Source: Alphaproteobacteria bacterium (GTDB lineage: Bacteria; Pseudomonadota; Alphaproteobacteria; UBA8366). Taken from it: a stretch of DNA of 16,874 nt. Positions 6,175 through 12,777 of this stretch are shown here, in pieces (position 1 is the stretch's first letter; the number at the start of each line of letters is the position of its first letter). Position numbers and translations under genes: made by a program. The stretch is taken from assembly GCA_018665505.1 (NCBI GenBank), contig JABJCS010000493.1, positions 1-16,874 of the forward strand. The letters are read 5' to 3'. The notes below the pieces were generated by a model. The model was not told the DNA's origin and ran no database searches. It saw nothing but the letters and a program-made list of their open reading frames with translations.

Positions 6175-6990
6175 CTAAGCCGCCAACTCCCGTCCCGCCG
6201 CGATTACACCGTCTTCCGGGCCGACGGTTAGCGGTGTCCAATTCCGGGATCGCACGTAATCCGGCCGTGGGTTTTCCAGGTCGGCCGGGCGGTTCTTGCA
6301 CTGGTTGAAGCAGAAAAATATCTGCCACCGGTCTTCGGCTGAGAGATTGTGGCCGGAGGCGTGGAGCAGGTTGCAATGGAAGATTGCGGCCGTGCCCGCA
6401 CCACCGGTAATCGGAACCGGTGCCGGTAAGCGCTTCATGTAATCCTTCATGTCCGAGGTCTTGGTAACCAAAAGCTTATAGGCAGTTGATTCATCCAAAC
6501 GCGGGTCGGAACGGCCTTCCTTGTGACTGCCCGGCAAGACGTACATACATCCGTTGAGCGGCGTCGCTTCGGTCAGTACGACGGTCATCGTCGCCATGTT
6601 CGGTTCGGCAATACCATCCAAATGCCAAGCGTGGAAATCCTGATGCCACATCCAGGCGGAACCTTCGATAGCCGCTTTCATGTTGAGTTTGCTGTGATGC
6701 ATGTAAAGGTCGTCATCATGTAAGCACTGCTGTGCAGCGCGCAGGACGCGATTGGTGCGGGAGGCGGCACGGAAGGCCGGTGAGGCCGTCTCACCGGCCT
6801 CCTCGTGCAGGCGGAACATAATCTTAACGGCCTCTTCCTCGCCTTCGCGCACGACCATTTCGGAGTCTATTTTTGAGACACGGTCGGTCTCGCGGCGCAG
6901 GACATCCACTTCCTCTTCACTAAAAAGGTTGGGGAATAATAGGAAACCGTCGCGGTCGAATTGGGCGACTTGTTCGGGACTTAGTTCCAT
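6175..6990 (-). CDS. Phytanoyl-CoA dioxygenase (PhyH) family protein
   Basis: This is a 271-residue Fe(II)/2-oxoglutarate-dependent dioxygenase. The metal triad is visible: HxD in MWHQDFHAWH (H116, D118) and the distal His in HCNLLHASGHNLS (H210), followed by R221 at the usual 2-oxoglutarate-binding place. PLNGCMYVLPGSHKEG (144-159) is the family's core strand. The N-terminus LSPEQVAQFDRDGFLLFPNLFSEEEV is the standard PhyH opening. A GGAGG 8 nt before ATG 6990 supports the start. The architecture is closer to ectoine-hydroxylase-like or small-molecule hydroxylases than to the peroxisomal enzyme, but no ectoine genes are visible. It diverges from a CaiB-type CoA transferase across 115 bp, so the two may share regulation. 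The substrate is unknown. Confidence 0.94.
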   Translation of the reverse strand: MELSPEQVAQFDRDGFLLFPNLFSEEEVDVLRRETDRVSKIDSEMVVREGEEEAVKIMFRLHEEAGETASPAFRAASRTNRVLRAAQQCLHDDDLYMHHSKLNMKAAIEGSAWMWHQDFHAWHLDGIAEPNMATMTVVLTEATPLNGCMYVLPGSHKEGRSDPRLDESTAYKLLVTKTSDMKDYMKRLPAPVPITGGAGTAAIFHCNLLHASGHNLSAEDRWQIFFCFNQCKNRPADLENPRPDYVRSRNWTPLTVGPEDGVIAAGRELAA

Positions 6991-7105
6991 AAGGCGTTCC
7001 TCCGTTTGGAATTAAGAATAACTCGGTCTTCTCGGGCGTCATCCCCTTTTCGCGTGCACGGCGCGGCCTAACTCCAGCCTAAACCGAACATGGGGAATTT
7101 CTGAT

Positions 7106-8305
7106 ATGGCGCAATCCGGTCTACCGCCGCTCGTCGGCCTCAAGGTCTTGGACCTCTCGCGGATTATTGCGGGGCCGCTCTGCTGTCAGCAATTGGCGGA
7201 TATGGGGGCCGATGTGCTCAAGGTGGAGAACCCAAAGACGGGCGATGATTCGCGCAGCTCCACCCGGCCCATGGCCGGTGAGGACTCGCATTTCTTTCAG
7301 GCCTTCAACAAAAATAAGCGTAGCATCGGGCTCGATTTTCGTGAAGGTGAGGGGAAGGAGATATTCTTCAAGCTTTTGGCAGAAGCCGATGTGCTGATGG
7401 AGAATTTCCGGCCCGGCGTGATGACCCGCTACGGCCTCGATTATGCGTCGATCAAGGAACGCTTTCCCCGCTTGGTGTATTGTTCGGTCTCGGCTTATGG
7501 CGAGACGGGCTCACTCTCTGATCGGCCCGGTTTCGATCCGGTCTTGCAGGCGGAATCGGGATTGATGTCGATGACCGGCGAGGCCGACGGGCCGCCGTTG
7601 CGCCATCCGGTTTCTATCATCGATATCATGACGGCATTGCATTCGGTCGGCGCTATCATGGCGGCGCTCTGGGCGCGGCGGGACACGGGGACGGGCCAGC
7701 ACATCGAATTGGCGTTGATGGACGTCGCTGTGGCGGCCTTATCGAATGCGGGGCAATCCTTTCTGATGTCGGGGGAGCAGCTGCCGCGGGCCGGAAATTC
7801 ACATCCCTTGTCGACGCCAACCAATCTATTCAGCGCATCCGATGGTGATCTCTATATGGCGTGTGCGTCGAATCGGTTGTTCGGAAAGTTTTGCCGCGAG
7901 GTCATTGACCGGCCCGACCTACCTGACGATCCACGTTTCAAGACAACCAGCGACCGCTTCGACAATCGGCCGGAATTGTTCGAAATCCTGAACGGAATAT
8001 TTGCGACCAAGACTCGTGCAGAATGGTTGGTGAAGATGCGCCATCTACCGGCCGGGGCGCTGCAGAACTTCGAGGAAGCGCTGAATTCCGAGATCGTCAA
8101 GGAACGTGGCATGGTGACCACGGTCGAGCATCCGCTAGCGGGTCCGATAAAGGTTCTCGGCTCGCCGTTGAACTTCTCCGACACGCCCATTCGCGAATTC
8201 ACGGCGGCGCCGTTGCTTGGTGCGGATACGGATGATGTTTTGCACGGTCTGGGATACGATGACGCCAAGATCACCGCCTTGCGTGAGGCGGGGACCGTCA
8301 ACTAG
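7106..8305 (+). CDS. CaiB/BaiF family (class III) CoA transferase
   Basis: This is a 399-residue cytosolic enzyme that moves CoA between carboxylic acids (formyl-, carnitinyl-, succinyl-CoA type donors). The N-terminus GLKVLDLSRIIAGPLCCQQLADMGADVLKVE is the family hallmark. NKNKRSIGLDF and ADVLMENFRPG follow. GFDPVLQAESGLMSMTGEADGPP leads to SIIDIMTALH, where D173 corresponds to the catalytic Asp that forms the glutamyl/aspartyl-CoA intermediate. The C-terminal domain ends with LLGADTDDVLHGLGYDDAKI, as usual. GGGGAA lies 8 nt before the ATG. A RidA-family gene follows after 16 bp, so the two are probably co-transcribed. It could supply CoA thioesters to the dehydrogenase/lyase operon on the other side, but its actual acid partner is unknown. 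Confidence 0.95.
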   Translation: MAQSGLPPLVGLKVLDLSRIIAGPLCCQQLADMGADVLKVENPKTGDDSRSSTRPMAGEDSHFFQAFNKNKRSIGLDFREGEGKEIFFKLLAEADVLMENFRPGVMTRYGLDYASIKERFPRLVYCSVSAYGETGSLSDRPGFDPVLQAESGLMSMTGEADGPPLRHPVSIIDIMTALHSVGAIMAALWARRDTGTGQHIELALMDVAVAALSNAGQSFLMSGEQLPRAGNSHPLSTPTNLFSASDGDLYMACASNRLFGKFCREVIDRPDLPDDPRFKTTSDRFDNRPELFEILNGIFATKTRAEWLVKMRHLPAGALQNFEEALNSEIVKERGMVTTVEHPLAGPIKVLGSPLNFSDTPIREFTAAPLLGADTDDVLHGLGYDDAKITALREAGTVN

Positions 8306-8321
8306 TCAGGGGAATTCAGGT

Positions 8322-8717
8322 ATGGCCGAGCCTATCTTTCACAGTTTCGCGGCGGCGCCGAACAAGGTGGCGCCGTTCAGTCACGCGGTGGAATGCGACG
8401 GCTGGATTCAACTGACCGGCCAAATGCCGACCTATCCGGAAGATGACGCAAAACCACTACCGGACGGGGTCGAAGCGCAAACTCGCCGGGTGATGGAGAA
8501 TTTGATCATCGTACTCGGCGAGTTGGGATTGGACCTCTCGCATATCCTGTCGTGCCGGGTATATCTGACGGATTTCTACCGCGATTATGACGTCATGAAC
8601 GAGACATATAAATCCTATTTTCCGGCAGACCGATTGCCGGCACGTACCTGTGTCGGTGTCACAGGATTAGCGCGGGAGGCGTTGGTCGAGATCGATATGG
8701 TGGCGAAGCGGCCCTAG
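8322..8717 (+). CDS. RidA family (Rid/YER057c/UK114) protein
   Basis: This is a 131-residue protein of the RidA superfamily; RidA itself hydrolyses reactive enamine/imine intermediates such as 2-aminoacrylate, while other subfamilies act in specific catabolic routes. The C-terminal block LPARTCVGVTGLAREALVEIDMVA carries the conserved Arg (R108) that binds the substrate carboxylate in deaminating members. WIQLTGQMP (28-36) and GLDLSHILSCRVYLTDF are further family elements. The frame is open upstream to 8217 inside the CoA transferase gene, but ATG 8322 has AGGGGAA about 8 nt upstream and fits family length. It probably forms trimers. The stop shares the sequence CTAG with the convergent lipoprotein gene. 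Confidence 0.93.
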   Translation: MAEPIFHSFAAAPNKVAPFSHAVECDGWIQLTGQMPTYPEDDAKPLPDGVEAQTRRVMENLIIVLGELGLDLSHILSCRVYLTDFYRDYDVMNETYKSYFPADRLPARTCVGVTGLAREALVEIDMVAKRP

Positions 8718-9349
8718 CGTTGCGTCAGAGTGTCGAAGGCTTTTAGATCCTCGGCTTTGTAATCGGCGAAGCGAGCGGTATCGCAGTGGATCGACCAGAT
8801 GGATGTCTCCACCGCACTACCCCGGCGATTACATTCGATGTCGCGTCCGGTTTTCAAAAGCCGCCAATTCGCTTCAATCAATTCCCGGTTATAGGCAATT
8901 TGCTGCCGCTGTATCTTATCGTCCTGCAACGTCGGCAAGATCATATGGAGCATCGGTGGATAGCGCTGACCCTTGCCGATCATCACCGATTTGAAGAAAC
9001 CGAAGAACCCGCCGACGATGGCTTCGGTGGCCAGGCCACCCGGTTCTTCCAATGTACTGGCGAGAGTGCGTTTGGCCGGTGCGTATCCGTCCTTGGTGCA
9101 ATAGACGGTAACGGGCGAAGCCTTAATGGGCACCGACAGCAGGCCCGATCCGTGCATCCCATGCCGGTAAGCTGTGCCCGATAATTGACAGCTGGCACTG
9201 CTCGGGATCACCACCAGTTGGACGGTCTGGATATTACCGCTGGCTCCGCGCTGCTGCACGACTCCAGGGCGGTTGGGAGCCGAGCTTAAATTAGGCGCAC
9301 AAGCGGTCAATAAAGCCGCGAATACAGTGAATGTGATCAATGGGCGCAT
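8714..9349 (-). CDS. Predicted lipoprotein of unknown function
   Basis: This is a 211-residue protein with a lipoprotein signal peptide: MRPLITFTVFAALLTAC has a basic n-region, a hydrophobic core and a lipobox LTAC with C17 as the acylated residue. The frame extends upstream to 9397, but ATG 9349 places the lipobox at the expected distance. The mature part begins with a low-complexity Ser/Pro/Asn linker, then a small beta domain (about 43-95) with SSASCQLSG and VTVYCTKDGYAPAK that resembles PEGA-type surface domains. Next comes a Gly-rich hydrophobic segment EAIVGGFFGFFKSVMIG, then a helical C-terminus with two cysteines. It would be anchored to the inner or outer membrane. It lies 61 bp downstream of the processing protease gene on the same strand and may be co-transcribed. 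No specific function is recognised. Confidence 0.85.
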   Translation of the reverse strand: MRPLITFTVFAALLTACAPNLSSAPNRPGVVQQRGASGNIQTVQLVVIPSSASCQLSGTAYRHGMHGSGLLSVPIKASPVTVYCTKDGYAPAKRTLASTLEEPGGLATEAIVGGFFGFFKSVMIGKGQRYPPMLHMILPTLQDDKIQRQQIAYNRELIEANWRLLKTGRDIECNRRGSAVETSIWSIHCDTARFADYKAEDLKAFDTLTQR

Positions 9350-9410
9350 TGCTATCACTAGAGGGTGGAGCGCGTCGCGAGTCAATGTCGCAGCCAACCT
9401 GTCAGGCTGG

Positions 9411-10760
9411 TTATCGCATCTTCGGAAGCGCGTTTACAAATCGATCTATCCGACCGTCGTTCTGCAGAAACAGAATAGCACAACCGAGCATCTGGTCTTC
9501 CGATTTTCCGGCGACGGGGCAGCGATCGATGGCCACCGCTGCCGCACCGTAAGTCGGGCGCGGATCCCCGTTGACGACGATATCCGGGAGCACCCCGACC
9601 CCGTGAATCTGGAGGCCGGCGGCGGTCATGTATTTATGGGTCGTGAACTTTATTCGGCCCAGCGCACCGAACGGATAGGCGGTCTGGACGATACCTTTGC
9701 CGTAGCTTCGCGTTCCCATGATGACAGCCCGCCTGTTGTCCCTGAGGGCTGAGGACACTATTTCGGCCGCCGAGGCGGTGGCTTGATTCTGTAACAAAAT
9801 AATCGGCAGGCCTTTGATATAATCTCCGCGATAGGCATCGAACCGGCGCGATCCCTTATTGTCGCGGCCACTCGTGGCGACGATCATGCCTTGCTCTAAA
9901 AAGGCATCGGCGACGAGGACGGCCTGGCCTACGAGTCCGCCCGGATTATTACGCAGATCGAGGATATAAGCGCGTGGTGCGCCGCCCTTCATTTCATTGC
10001 GAATTTCCGCTAATGCCTTTCGCAGTAGCTTTTCGGTATTTGGACCGAAAAAAGCGATGCGAATATAGGCGAAATCCCCGAACACACCATGGCGTACGGG
10101 ACGCACGCGAAATCGGGTTCGCGGTACAGGCAGGCCGATTTTCTGCGCGCCTCTCCGCTGAATACGGAGCAAGACGTCGGTGCCGAGAGGCCCACGGATC
10201 CGTCGCATCGCCTCGGTGAGGGTTGCACCGTGGACGGCTTCGCGGTCGATCTCGACAATCAGGTCGCCGGGCTCCACGCCTGCTTTTTGCGCCGGACTAC
10301 CATCTAGCGGAGCGATCACTTTCAATTGTCCATCCACGATCGTGGCTTCAATGCCGATGCTACCCGTCCGCTTACCGCGTTTGCGCATACGCCGTTCGTC
10401 GAATGTGGCGTAGGGATCATTGAGACGCCGCACCAGGGTATCGATGGCGGCGTAAGCTAAATCGGCGGGTGGTGTTTCGACGGGTTGGCGGCGCAATGTG
10501 CTAGCCGCGAAATTTGCAAGCTCGCGGATGGCGTACGGTTCGATAAATGAGCGCGATATTCGTTCGATGATTTTATGGATGAGATCAAGCGCCCGGGTTC
10601 GATCGTCTTCGAGGCTGTTCGCATCGACCTTGGCGCGATAGGCGGCGTCCAAGGATAGAAGGGCAGCTTTATCTTCAAGAGATTGTGCCGTTGTGTCGGT
10701 CGGCGCGCTTGCGGCCGCCAGGAGTAAAACAATTGCGAAGAATGACGTGCGGAGCCGCAT
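9411..10760 (-). CDS. S41 family C-terminal processing peptidase
   Basis: This is a 449-residue exported serine protease of the CtpA/Prc family, acting in the periplasm on C-termini of envelope proteins. A signal peptide covers residues 1-25 (FFAIVLLLAAASA). An N-terminal helical region is followed by a PDZ domain (about 132-205; SIGIEATI..., GSPAQKAGVEPGDLI). The protease core has YILDLRNNPGG (265-275), the nucleophile S330 in QATASAAEI and the general base K355 in SYGKGIVQ; the 25-residue spacing is that of known family members. The C-terminal tail with two cysteines (C414, C427) is unusual compared with typical CtpA and may be disulfide-bonded. ATG 10760 is used because it opens the signal peptide directly; ATG 10772 would add four residues. 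A lipoprotein gene lies downstream on the same strand. Confidence 0.94.
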   Translation of the reverse strand: MRLRTSFFAIVLLLAAASAPTDTTAQSLEDKAALLSLDAAYRAKVDANSLEDDRTRALDLIHKIIERISRSFIEPYAIRELANFAASTLRRQPVETPPADLAYAAIDTLVRRLNDPYATFDERRMRKRGKRTGSIGIEATIVDGQLKVIAPLDGSPAQKAGVEPGDLIVEIDREAVHGATLTEAMRRIRGPLGTDVLLRIQRRGAQKIGLPVPRTRFRVRPVRHGVFGDFAYIRIAFFGPNTEKLLRKALAEIRNEMKGGAPRAYILDLRNNPGGLVGQAVLVADAFLEQGMIVATSGRDNKGSRRFDAYRGDYIKGLPIILLQNQATASAAEIVSSALRDNRRAVIMGTRSYGKGIVQTAYPFGALGRIKFTTHKYMTAAGLQIHGVGVLPDIVVNGDPRPTYGAAAVAIDRCPVAGKSEDQMLGCAILFLQNDGRIDRFVNALPKMR

Positions 10761-10847
10761 TTCTGCCCCCATGCGGCAGTTATCGGTGTGTCACCTATGC
10801 TGCGGGCCAGGCGGTGCCGCCGTCAAGTGCGGGCAACGGAGTTTTAT

Positions 10848-11177
10848 CTAATTCGCGGCGCGGGAGCGTGCGATATACAAATCGTCCCGGAGACCTTCGA
10901 AGAAGGTGTCGATTTCAGGATGAGAGACCGGATCGGGGTTTTGTTCCGACACTAAATTCTGTTCGGAAACATAAGCGATATACGGGCCTTGCGCATTTTC
11001 CGCGAGGAGATGATAGAACGGTTGCTCTTTCCGTGGCCGGTTCGTTGCCGGGATCGATTGCCACCATTCCTCGGTATTTGCGAATTCGGGATCAACATCG
11101 AATATAACACCGCGAAACGGATGAATCCGGTGTTTGACGATTTGTCCGATCTGAAACTTTGCGGTACGAATTTCCAT
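10848..11177 (-). CDS. hspQ: Heat shock protein HspQ (YccV-like)
   Basis: This is a 109-residue protein matching HspQ, the small YccV-like beta-barrel protein first described as a hemimethylated-DNA-binding protein and later as a substrate and allosteric activator of Lon protease. [27 protein letters not shown] (6-32) corresponds to the E. coli opening [32 protein letters not shown] and YVSEQNL are the later family strands. Reading the frame further up gives only a TTG start at 11201; ATG 11177 begins right at the homology, so I use it although the Shine-Dalgarno is weak. I see no clear sigma32-type promoter upstream. It lies 87 bp before the processing protease gene on the same strand, giving a small protein-quality-control pair. 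Confidence 0.93.
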   Translation of the reverse strand: [109 protein letters not shown]

Positions 11178-11324
11178 TGGCCGTCGGCTATTAGATGTCA
11201 ATTTCGTTGTTCATATCTTGATCGAATACAGCTGCCGGTGCAATCCCGGACACCTATAAATAACACGCGTGAAGAGCGTTAAACAGCAAGCCGCGTGAAA
11301 CCGCAATACGCCAGTGTATTCGGG
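11178..11324. other. Intergenic region upstream of hspQ
   Basis: These 147 nt lie between the hspQ start and the end of the small orphan ORF at 11325. They are AT-richer than the genes and must contain the hspQ promoter if the gene is transcribed alone. TGTTAT and TTTATA stretches near 11252-11262 (minus strand) are possible -10 elements, but no -35 partner of quality is visible. Nothing else is recognised. Confidence 0.3.
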
Positions 11325-11534
11325 TTAAGCGTGGAACACGTGAGCATGTTGCGCGAGGGCTCTGCGAAAGGCCGAACTATTCGGTCTACGATCAATGTAG
11401 TCCCGCCGATGAACACCAGCCAATTCAACATTAGCGGCTTCTCGCAGCACGGTTGCCAGAATTTCATTATGGGCTTCGCAGGCACTTTGGAAGCCTTCAA
11501 TCAATCGATCGCTTAGACGACGTTGGTAGCTCAT
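11325..11534 (-). CDS. Small hypothetical protein, 69 residues
   Basis: The minus-strand ATG at 11534 opens a 69-codon frame with a GGGA about 8 nt upstream. The predicted protein starts MSYQRRLSDRLIEGF and has a strong amphipathic helix over residues 4-34 (LSDRLIEGFQSACEAHNEIL, then ATVLREAA), followed by a basic, His-rich tail. There are no membrane segments and I recognise no family. Codon choice looks like that of the neighbours. Competing frames of similar size exist on both strands here (11279-11500 minus, 11295-11516 plus), but they lack a good ribosome binding site and have less protein-like composition. It is a plausible small gene, not a certain one. Confidence 0.4.
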   Translation of the reverse strand: MSYQRRLSDRLIEGFQSACEAHNEILATVLREAANVELAGVHRRDYIDRRPNSSAFRRALAQHAHVFHA

Positions 11535-11537
11535 GGC

Positions 11538-11590
11538 ACGTATCCCAACTGAGAGTTATAGCCAAATCCCCTCGTTTATCTTGGATACGT
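11538..11590. other. Inverted repeat ACGTATCC / GGATACGT ahead of the small ORF
   Basis: Perfect 8-bp arms at 11538-11545 and 11583-11590 are separated by 37 nt. The left arm overlaps the likely ribosome binding region of the 69-residue ORF, and the spacer would hold its promoter. The arms may be paired sites for a DNA-binding protein; the rest of this 109-nt gap up to the NTF2-like stop at 11644 holds only AT-rich sequence. Confidence 0.3.
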
Positions 11591-11643
11591 CTAAAGTTTT
11601 AACAACTGGTTAACGGGAGATCTCATTCTGCTTAATAAGGACA

Positions 11644-12045
11644 TTATTCAGCTGCAAGGCGAGCCGTCGCGACCTCCAGCAACACATAGGTGAAGGTCTT
11701 CGAAATAATCCGCCACTGTCCGTCGATTTTCAGCAGGCTTAAATAATCTGTGAAGAAACGGTCGCCGAAGGCGATCTGTACTTTTGCGTGCGCGGATTCC
11801 GGTGCCGAAATATCGATCGAGATAATCCTGTCATAGCGCGGTTGGTTTCGGCTCTTGGGACTGAGGCGCGTCGTCACATGCTCGTAGACGGTCCCCATGT
11901 CGTCATCGACCAACGGACCGTCGGCGGCACTAAAGAGGTGGCAGCTCGGATGAAATATGCGTTCCAGCTTCTCGACATCGCCTTCGTAGAAGCCATCGAA
12001 AAACAGCTCCAACGCCGCCACGACTTCCGCATACGCTTCTCTCAT
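11644..12045 (-). CDS. NTF2-like protein (SnoaL/putative lumazine-binding type)
   Basis: This is a 133-residue cone-shaped NTF2-like domain protein. The pattern is typical: an N-terminal helix AYAEVVAALELFFDGFYEGD, then VEKLERIFHPSCHLFS, a variable middle, and the closing strands AHAKVQIAFGDRFFTDYLSLLKIDGQWRIISKTF. The last segment, with LLKIDGQWRII, is the classic end of the putative lumazine-binding subgroup. Such proteins are small-molecule-binding or enzymatic (isomerase, hydrolase, cyclase) and the fold alone does not tell which. GGAG lies 8 nt before the ATG. The gene diverges from the gamma-carbonic-anhydrase-like gene with 71 bp between them. Confidence 0.88.
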   Translation of the reverse strand: MREAYAEVVAALELFFDGFYEGDVEKLERIFHPSCHLFSAADGPLVDDDMGTVYEHVTTRLSPKSRNQPRYDRIISIDISAPESAHAKVQIAFGDRFFTDYLSLLKIDGQWRIISKTFTYVLLEVATARLAAE

Positions 12046-12116
12046 CCGTGTTTCTCCCTGGCCGGTGCCGGTTCGCCGCCTAAACTAACTGGAAACATAA
12101 TAGACCGAAGAGCGAT

Positions 12117-12749
12117 ATGGACGATACCAAACAACAAATTGATTCGCAGGATTTCGGGCCGAACGTGACCATCGACTCCCCGGCCTATATCGATCCGACG
12201 GCACGATTGTACGGGAAGATCATGCTCGGTGCGGAATGCAGTCTCTGGCCCTACGCCGTGGTCCGCGCGGAAGCTATGGATGTGAAATTCGGTCGCTATG
12301 TGAATATGCAAGATCATGCGATGGTGCATATCGGCTATGGCACCGGCACGGTGATTGGCGATTATTGCTCGATCACGCATAAAGCGACGGTTCACGGTGC
12401 CATTATCGGTGCGAATACCCTGGTTGGAATCAATTCGACTGTAATGGACGGCGCCGTCGTCGGTGAGAACTGCATCATCGGCGCACATTGCCTGGTCCCT
12501 GAGGGCAAGCATATTCCGGCGAATTCGATCGTTGTCGGTGCGCCCGCGAAAGTCATTCGCACGAACAATAATTTTATCGCCAATCGGCGCAACGCGATGA
12601 TTTATCATTGGAACGCGCAAGCGTTTGCCAGAGGCGATCATCGGGGCTGGGAAAGCCCGGAATTCGTGGCATGGGAGCCGCAGATGATGGCGGAGATTCA
12701 AGCCGCCTTCAATGAGCGTTACCCTGACGAGGCCGGCACCGCGGAATAG
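12117..12749 (+). CDS. Gamma-carbonic-anhydrase-like hexapeptide-repeat protein
   Basis: This is a 210-residue left-handed beta-helix protein. About seven hexapeptide turns run from residue 18 to 145 (for example TVIGDYCSITH, TLVGINSTVMDGAVVGENCIIGAHCLV), ending with VVGAPAKVIR, the usual cap. Three histidines expected to bind the metal are present: H71 in MVHI, and H88 and H93 in ITHKATVHG. The normally conserved VVRGD reads VVRAE (R50, E52). A C-terminal helical extension (146-210) is longer than in YrdA/PaaY-type proteins. Members form trimers with metal at the interface; many hydrate CO2, while PaaY-type relatives are CoA thioester hydrolases. It converges with the selenoprotein gene, with 28 bp between stops. 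GAAGAG precedes the ATG. Confidence 0.9.
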   Translation: MDDTKQQIDSQDFGPNVTIDSPAYIDPTARLYGKIMLGAECSLWPYAVVRAEAMDVKFGRYVNMQDHAMVHIGYGTGTVIGDYCSITHKATVHGAIIGANTLVGINSTVMDGAVVGENCIIGAHCLVPEGKHIPANSIVVGAPAKVIRTNNNFIANRRNAMIYHWNAQAFARGDHRGWESPEFVAWEPQMMAEIQAAFNERYPDEAGTAE

Positions 12750-12772
12750 TCCGCGCCACCGGCCTGTAAGGC
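12740..12772. terminator. Two short stem-loops in the convergent gap
   Basis: CGCGGA/TCCGCG (12740-12745 with 12750-12755) forms a 6-bp stem whose loop holds the plus-strand stop codon. GCCT-GTA-AGGC (12762-12772) follows, with TTT after it on the plus strand. They are possible weak terminators for the gamma-carbonic-anhydrase-like gene, without a convincing U tract. Confidence 0.25.
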
Positions 12773-12777
12773 TTTCG

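Noticed and set aside
11279..11500. 73-codon minus-strand ORF overlapping the 69-residue ORF
   Set aside because: It has no Shine-Dalgarno and an irregular hydrophobic/Cys pattern; the overlapping frame from 11534 is the better candidate.
12042..12701. 219-codon minus-strand ORF opposite the gamma-carbonic-anhydrase-like gene
   Set aside because: The plus frame has clear hexapeptide repeats and metal histidines; the minus translation is an Arg/His/Ile-rich shadow that also overlaps the NTF2-like start.
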